From contig CALCWU010000003.1 in NCBI GenBank assembly GCA_937905855.1, positions 1 to 12,709 of the forward strand: a DNA stretch of 12,709 nucleotides, given 5' to 3'. Within the stretch, counting starts at the first letter, position 1, and each line of letters begins with the position of its first letter. The translations under genes were made by a program, and so were the position numbers. Shown one piece after another: positions 1 to 8,520 of the stretch. The notes under the pieces are model-generated. The model was not told the DNA's origin. It saw only the letters and a program-made list of their open reading frames with translations, and made no database searches. The stretch comes from an uncultured Mollicutes bacterium. Lineage in GTDB: Bacteria; Bacillota_I; Bacilli_A; Acholeplasmatales; Anaeroplasmataceae.

Positions 1-27
1 TGCATAAGATATATTAGGAGGGGAATT

Positions 28-540
28 ATGAACGAAATTAGAGAAATAGTAACTAAAGCAGTTGTTGCTAAAGGAAAAAAACTATTTAATATGCATGAAC
101 ATATCGAATCTTCAACCCATCCTTATAGTATTTTAGGCTGTTGGATAATTAACCATGAATTTGAAGCCTATAAAAATGCCGATGTTGTTACAATTGAAGG
201 ACAATATGAATTAAATGTCTGGTATTCCTATTTACAAAACACGAAAACTGAGGTTTTGCGTGAAAAGATAAAATATAAAAAGGATATAAAGGTTAAACAG
301 GTTGTTAAGAATTATTTGGATAATAATGATGATATAATTGCTAAGGTATTAGCACATCCAACTGTTACTAATGCTAAAATTTTAGAAGATGGTTTGGATG
401 TAGATGTTACAATGGAAATACTAGCTGAGGTTATAGGAGAAACTAAAATGCAGGTGACAGTTTTTACACAAACTGAGCCTCAAGATGATATTGAGGATTT
501 AGATATTGACGTTGATGAAGATTTTTTAAATAAAGAGTGA
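28..540 (+). CDS. cotE: Spore coat morphogenetic protein CotE
   Basis: CotE is the scaffold that assembles the outer layer of the endospore coat around the forespore, on the mother-cell side. The 170-residue protein is close to the roughly 180 residues of B. subtilis CotE. Recognisable blocks, recalled from the Bacillus protein, are an N-terminal REIVTKAVVAKGKK, SILGCWIINHEFEA near residues 34-47, NVWYSYLQNTKTEV near 63-76, NYLDN near 95-99, LAEVIGETK near 132-140, and a strongly acidic C-terminal tail (DDIEDLDIDVDEDF). The ATG at 28 has an AGGAGGGG ribosome binding site at 16-23. The gene lies upstream of mutS-mutL as in B. subtilis, but one extra gene separates them. It ends in TGA inside a terminator hairpin, so it is transcribed apart from the mutS operon. 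Its promoter lies outside the window. Assignment rests on remembered family sequence plus synteny; I am confident of the family and less sure the organism still sporulates. Confidence 0.92.
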   Translation: MNEIREIVTKAVVAKGKKLFNMHEHIESSTHPYSILGCWIINHEFEAYKNADVVTIEGQYELNVWYSYLQNTKTEVLREKIKYKKDIKVKQVVKNYLDNNDDIIAKVLAHPTVTNAKILEDGLDVDVTMEILAEVIGETKMQVTVFTQTEPQDDIEDLDIDVDEDFLNKE

Positions 541-565
541 ATTTATATTATTCATTCTTTTTTTT
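532..565 (+). terminator. Intrinsic terminator of cotE
   Basis: An 11-bp stem pairs 532-542 with 550-560 around a 7-base loop; one pair (537 with 555) is a G-U wobble and the rest are Watson-Crick. An eight-T run covers 558-565. The left arm contains the cotE stop codon TGA (538-540), so hairpin and gene end overlap. This separates cotE from the downstream operon and supports TGA being a real stop here. Confidence 0.85.
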
Positions 566-609
566 CGTCGTGAAAATGGCTTTTTGTAGCAAAATTTTTA
601 GTTTAGCAC

Positions 610-663
610 TTGTAAAAATGATCAAAATAGTTTATCATATTAACATAGATATTTTTTTATAAT
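610..663 (+). promoter_or_regulatory. Probable sigma-A promoter(s) for the unknown gene-mutS operon
   Basis: The gap between the cotE terminator and the next start codon must hold a promoter. The best pair is TTGTAA (610-615), 17 bases, then TATCAT (633-638), 4/6 and 5/6 matches to consensus, giving a leader of roughly 45 bases. A second, perfect TATAAT lies at 658-663 but has no convincing -35 box 16-18 bases upstream. I see no riboswitch or other clear structured element in the rest of the gap. Confidence 0.45.
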
Positions 664-690
664 ATTACAAATAATTGTGGAGGAACTTTG

Positions 691-2739
691 ATGAATATTA
701 ATGCTTTAGAGAATCAAGTTGTGATAGGTTCAAAGGAATATACATATGATTATGTTATAGATAATCTTGCAAATTTAAGTGGTAAGCAAATTGCTGATTT
801 TTTTCTAAATAGAGAGGTTAAGATGCCAAGAGCACTTAATATGCTTGCCCTAAGAAGTGTGTTAAATGATCAAGTTAAAATTTCCAAGCAGCTTGTTTTA
901 ACTGATGAGATGCGTTATAGATTATTATCATATAATTCATTTTCTGAATATCAACTACAAAATTTTATGGCAACGATTGTAAATGATACGCTTTTTAGTC
1001 AATATGTTAAGAATTTATGGAAGCTAATTTTAGCTAATACAGCTGAGCTTAAGCTTGTTGAAAGTGAACTTAGCTACCTACTTACCTTGAAGAAGGAACA
1101 ATTAAACAATGATTTTAATTCTTATGAGGTTTTAATTAATCCAGCATTTGTTGATTTCGATGAGGAATTTGATGGCTTAGGCTATGATACATTCCAATCA
1201 ACATTAGTTAAAAGCTCAACTATTACAGAGCTTAGAGAAATAGGCGCAAAATATAACTTGAATATTCCTCGTCGTCTAAAGCGTGAGGAACTAGAAAAAT
1301 TAATTTGTGAGCGCTTGGAGGAAGAAAATAAGCTTGATGAGGAAACTAAAGCTAAGCTTGATGCAATGCCAGTTTTAATGCTTCAAAGATTTGCTAAAAT
1401 AAATGGTATTAAGTTATCTGTAGAACTTAAAAAGGATGAACTTGTTGATTTCATTATTAGAGCCGCAAAGAAGGCTAATCTTCCTAAGTGTAAGATGGTT
1501 AGCTTAAATCAAATTCCTGAAAATGAATTTGAATTTAAGGAAGAATATGTTAAGGATGTGGTTATTCAACCAGAAGAACCTGCTCAAAAAGAAAATGTAG
1601 AGCCAGAGCCTGTCCTTGCAAGAGTTGAGCCTGCTATTGAGGAAAAGACTGAAGAGGTAGTAGAACAAGCTATCAATGAGGAGCCTGTTAAGGAAAGTCT
1701 TAATATTAATGAGGATGATTTAAAGGCTTTAATCGAAAAGGTTGTTTTAGAAACTCTAGCTTCTAAAAATTTAACTGATACTAATACTGTAAATAAAATT
1801 GTTGAGGAAAAGGTTAATAATGCTAAGCTTAGCAATGTAAGTGATGAAGAAATAGAAAAGCTTGTTAATCAAAAAGCGATTGATACAAATAATTTTGCAA
1901 CTAAGGATGATTTGAGTTATGAGCAAGAAAAGGTTTTAGAGTTAGTAAATGAAAGAATTTCTAAAATTTCTCCTACTCAAACTCTATCTAAAGAAGAATT
2001 ATCTCAAATTGTTGATGAAAAGATCAAAGAAAATAGCTTTGATGCTTTAAATAAATCTAAGGAAGAAATCAAAGCATATGTTTTAGCTAATGTTCCTCGT
2101 AATGAGGTTGTAAGTCATGAAGCAATTGATACTGATACAATTGTTCAGGCTATAAGAGCAACTATTCATGAAATGATGCCTGCAACAACTGCTAAATATG
2201 AGGCTGTTCATAAGGATGTTACAATTAACGATGAAACATTAGAAAATAAAAATTATGATGAAGAAGTAGCAAATGAATGCTTCCAAAATGATAAGCCTAA
2301 GTTTGAAGATAAAAAGGTTACTGATGAGGTTGTTTTATCTAAGCAGATGCAAAAGCGTAAGGCCCATTTAGAGCGTAAGAATGCTAAGAAGAATCAAAAG
2401 AAGTCAGTTAAGAATATTAAAAAGGATGTTAAGCGTATCAGTAAGAAGGGTCTTGCCAATAACGAGGATGGTCAAACAATTGAAAATTATTTGTATTTAA
2501 TGCAAGCTCGTGAGATTGAAAAGCAAAGACGTGCTAGTAAGAGACATCGTATAATAGGTACTATTTTCCTTATTTTGTTATTAGCATTTATTTTCTTATA
2601 TATAAGCTTTGTTGTAAATGCAAAGAATGAAACAGCACCATTCTTTAGTAATATTGTAAGCTTCTTTGATAGTAAGCTTAAGGGATTTAGTGATTTTATG
2701 AAAAAGATTGCTGAACCTGTTGCTAAAATGATTAAGTAG
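691..2739 (+). CDS. Unknown membrane-anchored protein with two SAP/HeH-like motifs
   Basis: I do not recognise this 682-residue protein. An in-frame TTG at 688 would add one residue, but ATG 691 sits 7 bases after GGAGG (679-683) and is the better start. Layout: residues 1-160 look helical and globular. Residues 177-209 and 226-258 are two similar helix-loop-helix units of pattern LRxIxxKYxLxIPxxLKRxELxxLI, resembling SAP, HeH or Rho-N nucleic-acid-binding modules. Residues 275-340 are a Glu/Pro-rich acidic linker. Residues 341-495 are charged and helical, coiled-coil-like. Residues 551-587 are very basic (KxxKRKxHLERKNAKKNQKK type). Residues 621-643 form one hydrophobic span preceded by KRHR, followed by an amphipathic tail of about 40 residues. 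The positive-inside rule places the long N-terminal part in the cytoplasm. The mutS start codon lies 12 bases after its stop, so the two are probably co-transcribed. DNA or RNA binding is inferred from motif shape only; envelope or sporulation roles are equally open. Confidence 0.8.
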   Translation: MNINALENQVVIGSKEYTYDYVIDNLANLSGKQIADFFLNREVKMPRALNMLALRSVLNDQVKISKQLVLTDEMRYRLLSYNSFSEYQLQNFMATIVNDTLFSQYVKNLWKLILANTAELKLVESELSYLLTLKKEQLNNDFNSYEVLINPAFVDFDEEFDGLGYDTFQSTLVKSSTITELREIGAKYNLNIPRRLKREELEKLICERLEEENKLDEETKAKLDAMPVLMLQRFAKINGIKLSVELKKDELVDFIIRAAKKANLPKCKMVSLNQIPENEFEFKEEYVKDVVIQPEEPAQKENVEPEPVLARVEPAIEEKTEEVVEQAINEEPVKESLNINEDDLKALIEKVVLETLASKNLTDTNTVNKIVEEKVNNAKLSNVSDEEIEKLVNQKAIDTNNFATKDDLSYEQEKVLELVNERISKISPTQTLSKEELSQIVDEKIKENSFDALNKSKEEIKAYVLANVPRNEVVSHEAIDTDTIVQAIRATIHEMMPATTAKYEAVHKDVTINDETLENKNYDEEVANECFQNDKPKFEDKKVTDEVVLSKQMQKRKAHLERKNAKKNQKKSVKNIKKDVKRISKKGLANNEDGQTIENYLYLMQAREIEKQRRASKRHRIIGTIFLILLLAFIFLYISFVVNAKNETAPFFSNIVSFFDSKLKGFSDFMKKIAEPVAKMIK

Positions 2740-2751
2740 TAAGGTGAAAGA

Positions 2752-5316
2752 ATGAATTTTTTAGATATTGATAAAAGTAAATTTACACCAATGATGCAGC
2801 AATATCTAGATTTAAAGAAAGACTATCAGGATGCGATAGTCTTTTTTCGAATTGGTGATTTTTACGAGATGTTTTTTGAAGATGCCGCTATTGCTTCTAA
2901 GGAATTAGAAATAGCATTAACTGGTAAGGATGCTGGTGTTAGTGAAAGAGTTCCAATGTGTGGAATTCCTTTCCATGCCTATGCTCCTTATGCTAAAAAG
3001 CTTGTTGATAATGGTCATAAGGTAGCAATTGCTGAACAAATCGAAGATCCAGCCCTAGCAAAGGGAATTGTTAAAAGAGGCGTAATTAAAATTATTACAC
3101 CTGGTACGGTTGTTGAGCTTGGGCTTAATGATAAAGAAAATAATTACATTGTAAGTATTGGCTATGTTAATAAAAAATATGTTTTATGCTATGCAGATGT
3201 TTCTACTGGTGAAAGCTTTTTAACATTATTTAATAGCTTTGATTTATTATTAAATGAAATTTTATCACTTCATGCCAAGGAGGTTATAACCCTACCTACA
3301 TTTAATAAAAATAATTTGGATTTATTAAGAAATAATTATCAAATTGTTGTTTCATTTGAAGAAAATAAAGAGGTTCCTAAATATTTAAATTATGTATGTG
3401 CGGAAATTGCTAAGGAATACCATTATGTTATTGGTATTTTACTTAACTATATAATTGATACGCAAAGACAAGAAATTAAGCATATGCAAAAGATGGAATT
3501 TTATTCATCTAATGATTATTTAAGACTTGATGCCTTCACTAAAAGAAATTTAGAACTTACAGAAACACTAAGAACAGGAACAAAAAATGGTTCGTTACTA
3601 TGGCTTCTTGATGAATGTGAAACCGCAATGGGTTCAAGAATGCTACATAGATATTTAGATAGACCGCTTGTTAATCAAGAAGAGATTGAACAAAGATTAG
3701 ATTGTGTTAAGGCCTTTAATAATAATTATGTTGCAAGAGAAGAAATAAGAGAATGTCTAAAAACAGTTTATGACTTAGAAAGAATCCTTGGTAGAATCTC
3801 TTGTGGTGGGGCTAATGCTAAGGACCTTGTTCAATTAAGAAGATCATTATCTAACATGCCAAGAATTAAAGAGCTTTTAGAGGGTGTCAATCAAATTGAA
3901 ATTCAAAAGCTTGGTAAGGACTTAAATCCACATCAGGAGCTATATAAGCTATTAGAGGACAGCCTTGTTGATAATCCACCATTTACAATTAAAGAGGGCG
4001 GAATGATTAAGGATGGCTATAATGCTAAGCTTGATGAAATAAAGGATATTAGTAATAATAGTAAGAAATGGATTTCGGATTTTGAAGAGCATGAAAGAGA
4101 ACATACAGGAATTAAAACCTTAAAGGTAGGTTATAATCGTGTGTTTGGATATTATATTGAAGTAAGTAAGGGTGCAGTTGCAAATTTGCCTGATGATACT
4201 ACTTATGAAAGAAAGCAAACCTTGGCAAATGCCGAAAGATTTATAACTCCTGAATTAAAGAAGTATGAAGAGATTGTAATTCATTCTAAGGAACAAATTG
4301 AAAATTTAGAGTATGATATTTTCACTTCCATAAGAGATGATGTTAGTAAGTATATTTTCTCCTTACAGGCTTTAGCAAATTTAATTGCTCACGTTGATGT
4401 AATGATAGCTTTTTCTATAGTAAGTATGAAATATCATTATGTTAGACCAACATTCTCAAATGATAGAAGTGTAAATATTATAAATGGTAGACATCCTGTG
4501 CTTGAAAGCCTTGTTAAGGAAAACTATGTTTCTAATGATGTAGTTATTAATTCATATAATATGATTTTAATAACAGGACCTAATATGAGTGGAAAATCAA
4601 CATATATGAAGATGTTTGCGGAAATTGCTATTTTAGCGCAAATTGGTTCATTTGTACCTGCAAGTGTAGCAAAGCTAATGATATTTGATCAAATTTTTAC
4701 GAGAATTGGTGCCTCTGATGATATTATAAGTGGTCAATCTACATTTATGGTTGAGATGATGGAGGCAAATTATGCTATTAGTAATGCAACAAAGAATAGT
4801 TTAATTCTATTTGATGAAATTGGTCGTGGTACTGCTACCTTTGATGGTATGGCACTTGCCCAGGCTATTTTAGAATATATTCATGAAAGAATTGGAGCTG
4901 TTACCTTATTTTCAACCCATTATCATGAACTTGTAGCATTAGAGGGAACCTTGAAGCACCTAAAAAATGTTCATGTTGAAGCTAAAGAAACTGATAATGG
5001 TGTGGCCTTCCTTCATAAGGTATTAGATGGTCCAACTGATAAAAGCTATGGTATAAATGTTGCATCCCTAGCAGGGCTTCCTAAGTCATTAATTGAAAGA
5101 AGTAAACAAATATTGAATGTTTTAGAGGCTGATAATAAGGCACAAAGTGGTGCTCATATGGATTTGTTTAACTTTGAAGCCTATGAAGAGCAGCCAGAGA
5201 TTAAAAATGAAAATAAGCTAAATGAAATAAAAGAGCAGCTTCAGGCTGTAGATGTAAATATGCTAACTCCTTTAGAGGCTCTTAATTTTATTAATGATTT
5301 AAAATCAAAGCTTTAG
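2752..5316 (+). CDS. mutS: DNA mismatch repair protein MutS
   Basis: MutS recognises base mismatches and small loops and then recruits MutL, acting as an ATP-dependent clamp on DNA. The 854 residues fit the family. The mismatch-reading Phe-x-Glu motif is F37-Y-E39 in GDFYEMF. The ATPase domain shows Walker A GPNMSGKST (609-617), Walker B/signature DEIGRGTATFDG (688-699, where GTSTYDG is more usual), and the STHYHEL switch (721-727). The end carries HMDLF (802-806), placed like a beta-clamp-binding motif but lacking the usual leading Gln, then a TPLEALNFINDLK tail typical of the MutS C-terminal oligomerisation region. ATG 2752 follows AAGGTGA (2741-2747). It is probably co-transcribed with the unknown gene before it and mutL after it. 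The F-x-E motif and full length argue against MutS2. Confidence 0.98.
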   Translation: MNFLDIDKSKFTPMMQQYLDLKKDYQDAIVFFRIGDFYEMFFEDAAIASKELEIALTGKDAGVSERVPMCGIPFHAYAPYAKKLVDNGHKVAIAEQIEDPALAKGIVKRGVIKIITPGTVVELGLNDKENNYIVSIGYVNKKYVLCYADVSTGESFLTLFNSFDLLLNEILSLHAKEVITLPTFNKNNLDLLRNNYQIVVSFEENKEVPKYLNYVCAEIAKEYHYVIGILLNYIIDTQRQEIKHMQKMEFYSSNDYLRLDAFTKRNLELTETLRTGTKNGSLLWLLDECETAMGSRMLHRYLDRPLVNQEEIEQRLDCVKAFNNNYVAREEIRECLKTVYDLERILGRISCGGANAKDLVQLRRSLSNMPRIKELLEGVNQIEIQKLGKDLNPHQELYKLLEDSLVDNPPFTIKEGGMIKDGYNAKLDEIKDISNNSKKWISDFEEHEREHTGIKTLKVGYNRVFGYYIEVSKGAVANLPDDTTYERKQTLANAERFITPELKKYEEIVIHSKEQIENLEYDIFTSIRDDVSKYIFSLQALANLIAHVDVMIAFSIVSMKYHYVRPTFSNDRSVNIINGRHPVLESLVKENYVSNDVVINSYNMILITGPNMSGKSTYMKMFAEIAILAQIGSFVPASVAKLMIFDQIFTRIGASDDIISGQSTFMVEMMEANYAISNATKNSLILFDEIGRGTATFDGMALAQAILEYIHERIGAVTLFSTHYHELVALEGTLKHLKNVHVEAKETDNGVAFLHKVLDGPTDKSYGINVASLAGLPKSLIERSKQILNVLEADNKAQSGAHMDLFNFEAYEEQPEIKNENKLNEIKEQLQAVDVNMLTPLEALNFINDLKSKL

Positions 5317-5325
5317 GAGGTTTAT

Positions 5326-7128
5326 ATGCCTAAAATTATTAAGATGGATGCTAAGCTTGCCAATTTAATAGCTGCTGGAGAGGTTGTTGAAAAGCCAGCA
5401 AGCGTTGTAAAGGAATTGGTAGAAAATGCTATTGATGCCCACGCTAAAAAAATTAGTGTCTATGTCTATGAAAGTGGAATTAGTAAAATAAAGGTTATAG
5501 ATGATGGTGATGGTATGGCACCTGAGGATGCTAAGCTTGCCTTTTTAAGACATGCTACATCTAAAATTAAAAATGAATATGATTTAGCAAGAATTCATAC
5601 ACTAGGCTTTAGAGGTGAGGCAGTTCCATCAATTGCTGCTGTTTCCTTGATGCAAATTTTAACCAATGATGGTAGTGGTGGCTATCAGGTTACTTATAAG
5701 GGTGGTAGTATTCAAAATGAAGGAATTTCACCATGTCAAAAGGGAACTACAGTAACAGTAGAAAATTTATTTTATAATACACCTGCAAGACTAAAATATA
5801 TTAAAAGCTTAACTAAGGAATTATCAAGCATTGTTTTCATTATGAACAAATTTGCAATTACAAATCCTTCTATTAGTTTTTCTTTATATAGCAATGATAA
5901 AAATTTAATAAGAACCTCTGGTAATGGCTCTTATGAAGAATTATTTGGCGAAATTTATGGCCTTAATGTTGCTAAAAATCTAATAAAAAAGGAATTTATG
6001 GCTGATGGCGCCAAGATTTTAGTTGTTTTTGCAAAACCTGAAATTTATCGTTCAACAAAGCTTGATATTACTCTTTGTGCAAATGGTAGATATGTAAGAA
6101 GTAATGCCATTTCTCAAGCCTTAATTGATGCCTATTATACGCAGCTTCCAATTGGTAAATTTCCAGTTGCGGCAATTTATTTAGATATTGATCCTATTTT
6201 GGTTGATGTAAATGTCCATCCAACAAAAATTGAAATTAAAATATCTAATGAAGAAAATATTTGCTTAAAACTTCAAAGTGAAGTAAAGCTTGCCTTAGAG
6301 GGAACAGTTCAAATTCCTAGAAGAGAGGTTGTACCTGAAAAAAAATATATTAAGGATACAATTTTTGATACACCTATTGAACCAGTAAAGCTTAATGAAA
6401 ATATAAAAGAATATGGTCAAAAACAAGAAGAAGTAAATATCCCTACAAATAATAATATAGATGTTAATGAAACAAAAAATACAATTGCAAAGACTAAGAG
6501 GGAAGAAATAAATGAACCAAAAGAGACTGAAAAAATAGTTCCAAATAAGCTTCCTTACATGGAATATATAGGTCAAGCCTTAGGCTGTTATTTAATATTT
6601 CAAAATGAAAATGGCCTATATTTAATGGACCAGCATGCAGCAGCTGAAAGAATTAAATATGAATATTATTCAAAGCTTTTAAATAATCCTAATCAGCCTA
6701 AAAGTAAGCTACTTTTCCCAATTGATTTAGATTTAACGCTAGATGAATCATTAATTGCTAGAGAGCATCTAAATGATTTTAATGAGCTGGGAATTTTGCT
6801 TAGCTATGAGAATGATATGGTTTATGTAAATGAGTTACCAATGTGGCTTTCAGCTCCTGATGCTCCGGCAATTATTAGAGATATTATTTCCTTATTTAAT
6901 AGTAATCGCCAATTTGATATTTTATATTTTAGGGATAGAATTGCTAAGCAAATAAGCTGTAAGTCAGCAATAAGAGCAAATAAAAGAATTTCCTATGATG
7001 AGGTTACTGCTTTATTAAAGGAATTAAATAAATGTGAAAATCCTTATCATTGTCCTCATGGAAGACCAACAATTATTAATCTAACAAATGAAGAACTTGA
7101 AAAGATGTTTGAAAGGATTGTTTCATGA
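5326..7128 (+). CDS. mutL: DNA mismatch repair protein MutL (endonuclease type)
   Basis: MutL couples mismatch recognition by MutS to strand incision and excision. The N-terminal GHKL ATPase domain (about 1-330) shows IAAGEVVEKPASVVKELVENAIDA, split here as residues about 15-38 with the catalytic Glu and Asn in ELVENAIDA, then DDGDGM, ATSKI and GFRGEAVPSIA. A low-complexity Lys/Glu/Asn linker spans roughly 335-405. The C-terminal dimerisation domain has the metal-dependent nicking motif DQHAAAERIKYE (435-446), plus CKSAIRA (545-551) and CPHGRP (576-581), which mark endonuclease-active MutL of bacteria lacking MutH. KLLFP (461-465) may contact the beta clamp. AGGAGG at 5315-5320 overlaps the mutS stop, and the mutL stop overlaps the miaA start as ATGA, so translation is likely coupled on both sides. 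Length of 600 residues is ordinary. Confidence 0.98.
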   Translation: MPKIIKMDAKLANLIAAGEVVEKPASVVKELVENAIDAHAKKISVYVYESGISKIKVIDDGDGMAPEDAKLAFLRHATSKIKNEYDLARIHTLGFRGEAVPSIAAVSLMQILTNDGSGGYQVTYKGGSIQNEGISPCQKGTTVTVENLFYNTPARLKYIKSLTKELSSIVFIMNKFAITNPSISFSLYSNDKNLIRTSGNGSYEELFGEIYGLNVAKNLIKKEFMADGAKILVVFAKPEIYRSTKLDITLCANGRYVRSNAISQALIDAYYTQLPIGKFPVAAIYLDIDPILVDVNVHPTKIEIKISNEENICLKLQSEVKLALEGTVQIPRREVVPEKKYIKDTIFDTPIEPVKLNENIKEYGQKQEEVNIPTNNNIDVNETKNTIAKTKREEINEPKETEKIVPNKLPYMEYIGQALGCYLIFQNENGLYLMDQHAAAERIKYEYYSKLLNNPNQPKSKLLFPIDLDLTLDESLIAREHLNDFNELGILLSYENDMVYVNELPMWLSAPDAPAIIRDIISLFNSNRQFDILYFRDRIAKQISCKSAIRANKRISYDEVTALLKELNKCENPYHCPHGRPTIINLTNEELEKMFERIVS

Positions 7129-8018
7129 ATAAGGTAATTGCAATTGTTGGACCAACAGCTATTGGTAAAACTAAAATAAGTATTGAAATTGCTAAAAAAT
7201 ATAATTTAGATATTATAAGTGGTGATAGTGTTAGTGTCTATAAAGGATTAGACATAGGAAGTGCTAAGCCAACTAAGGAGGAGATGGGTTTGGTAAAACA
7301 TCATTTAATTGATGTTTGTGAGCCAACAGTTCAATATTCAGTATTTGATTTTCAAAAGGCAACAAGAAAAATCATTGATGAAAATCCGATATCTTTAATA
7401 TGTGGCGGTACAGGCCTTTATATTCAAAGTGTTTTATTTGATTATGAATTTGAGGCTGGAAGTCGAAATGAAGAATTTGAAAATCAATTTAAGGATTATA
7501 CGAATGATGAATTGTATAACTATCTTTTAGAGCTTGACCCTAATATTGATCAAGAAAAGCTACATAAAAATAATCTTAAGCGAGTATTAAGAGCTATTGA
7601 AATAATTAAAGAAACAGGAAAGCCTTTAGCTATGTATCAAAATAAGGATAAGGCTTTATATGATTATTTTATAGTTTATTTAAATGTTAGTAATAGAGAT
7701 ATATTGTATGATAGAATTAATAAACGTGTTGATCAAATGATGTGCCAGGGCTTACTTAACGAGGTTAAAGCATTATATGATAAAAATATCTTACCACATG
7801 CGATTGGCTACAAGGAATTTGTTCCTTACTTTAGGGGAGAAATAAGCCTTGATGAGGCAATAGAGGAAATTAAAAAGAATTCAAGGCATTTGGCTAAAAG
7901 ACAAATTACTTGGTTTAAAAATCAAATGAGTACAAATTTTTATGATGTTGATTTAAATAATATTTCTAATACTATTGATAAAATTTGTAAGGATATAGAT
8001 GTATTTTTGAATAGGTGA
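7125..8018 (+). CDS. miaA: tRNA dimethylallyltransferase MiaA
   Basis: MiaA transfers a dimethylallyl group from DMAPP to N6 of adenosine-37 in tRNAs that read codons starting with U, giving i6A37. The 297 residues match the usual 300 or so. Visible motifs are the P-loop GPTAIGKT (9-16), DSVSVYKGLDIGSAKPT (34-50; the family usually has DSMQVYRGLDIGTAKPT, so Gln is replaced by Ser at 37), HHLIDVCEP near 60-68, GGTGLYIQ near 95-102, LKRVLRAIEI near 151-160, AIGYKEF and a terminal QITWFKNQ. The start overlaps the mutL stop by four bases (ATGA). The mutL-miaA adjacency matches Bacillus gene order, but hfq, which follows miaA there, is absent; aroK comes next. Confidence 0.97.
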   Translation: MNKVIAIVGPTAIGKTKISIEIAKKYNLDIISGDSVSVYKGLDIGSAKPTKEEMGLVKHHLIDVCEPTVQYSVFDFQKATRKIIDENPISLICGGTGLYIQSVLFDYEFEAGSRNEEFENQFKDYTNDELYNYLLELDPNIDQEKLHKNNLKRVLRAIEIIKETGKPLAMYQNKDKALYDYFIVYLNVSNRDILYDRINKRVDQMMCQGLLNEVKALYDKNILPHAIGYKEFVPYFRGEISLDEAIEEIKKNSRHLAKRQITWFKNQMSTNFYDVDLNNISNTIDKICKDIDVFLNR

Positions 8019-8022
8019 AAAA

Positions 8023-8520
8023 ATGAAGATATATTTAATTGGTATGCCAGGAAGTGGTAAGACAACCATTGGCAAAAAATTAGCAGAAAGAATAAATTAT
8101 CGTTATATTGATTTAGATGAATATATTGAAAAACAAGCTTGCTTATTTATTAGTGAAATTTTTCAAATGTATGGTGAAAAATATTTTAGAGATTTAGAGT
8201 CAAATATGCTTTTAGAATTAAGCAAATTAGATAATATAGTTGTTGCTTGTGGTGGAGGAATAGTTGTTAATAAAAAGAATAAGAATCTTATGAAAGGATT
8301 AGTATTATATTTAACAGCACCCCTTACTGAGCTTGAAAGAAGAACAAAGGGAACTGAGGATATTAGACCTTTGTTAAATGAAAAAACTATCTATGATTTA
8401 TATGAAGAAAGAAAAGATAAATATGCTTTCTTTTCAGATATTGCTATAGATACTACTAAAATGGATATTAGCGCTATTGTTGAGGTGATAAATAATTATG
8501 AAAAGGATATTAATAATTAA
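8023..8520 (+). CDS. aroK: Shikimate kinase AroK
   Basis: The enzyme phosphorylates shikimate to shikimate-3-phosphate with ATP, the fifth step toward chorismate. It is a small cytoplasmic NMP-kinase-like protein of 165 residues, typical for the family. Motifs seen are the P-loop GMPGSGKT (7-14), the DLD metal/shikimate site (30-32), YFRDLE with the substrate-binding Arg56, the CGGG turn (76-79) that binds shikimate, and R115 in DIRPLL, in the lid region. ATG 8023 follows AGGTGA (8013-8018), which overlaps the miaA stop. Its end overlaps aroQ by 23 bases. Gluconate kinase and adenylate kinase share the P-loop but lack the DLD, FR and GGG combination. Confidence 0.95.
   Translation: MKIYLIGMPGSGKTTIGKKLAERINYRYIDLDEYIEKQACLFISEIFQMYGEKYFRDLESNMLLELSKLDNIVVACGGGIVVNKKNKNLMKGLVLYLTAPLTELERRTKGTEDIRPLLNEKTIYDLYEERKDKYAFFSDIAIDTTKMDISAIVEVINNYEKDINN

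Noticed and set aside
3..11. CATAAGATA, an exact CATAnnnTA match to a sigma-K-type -10 before cotE
   Set aside because: The start would fall about 7 bases on, inside the AGGAGGGG ribosome site, and the -35 region is outside the window, so it cannot be supported.
566..609. Possible structured leader or riboswitch between cotE and the unknown gene
   Set aside because: Only 3- to 6-bp complementary stretches are visible, and nothing matches a known riboswitch core.
1584..1835. Open frame on the - strand inside the unknown gene
   Set aside because: Ser/Leu-rich shadow of an acidic coding stretch, with no family resemblance and no evident ribosome site.
6295..6576. Open frame on the - strand inside mutL
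   Set aside because: Phe/Ile-rich translation opposite the Lys/Glu/Asn-rich MutL linker; a composition artefact.
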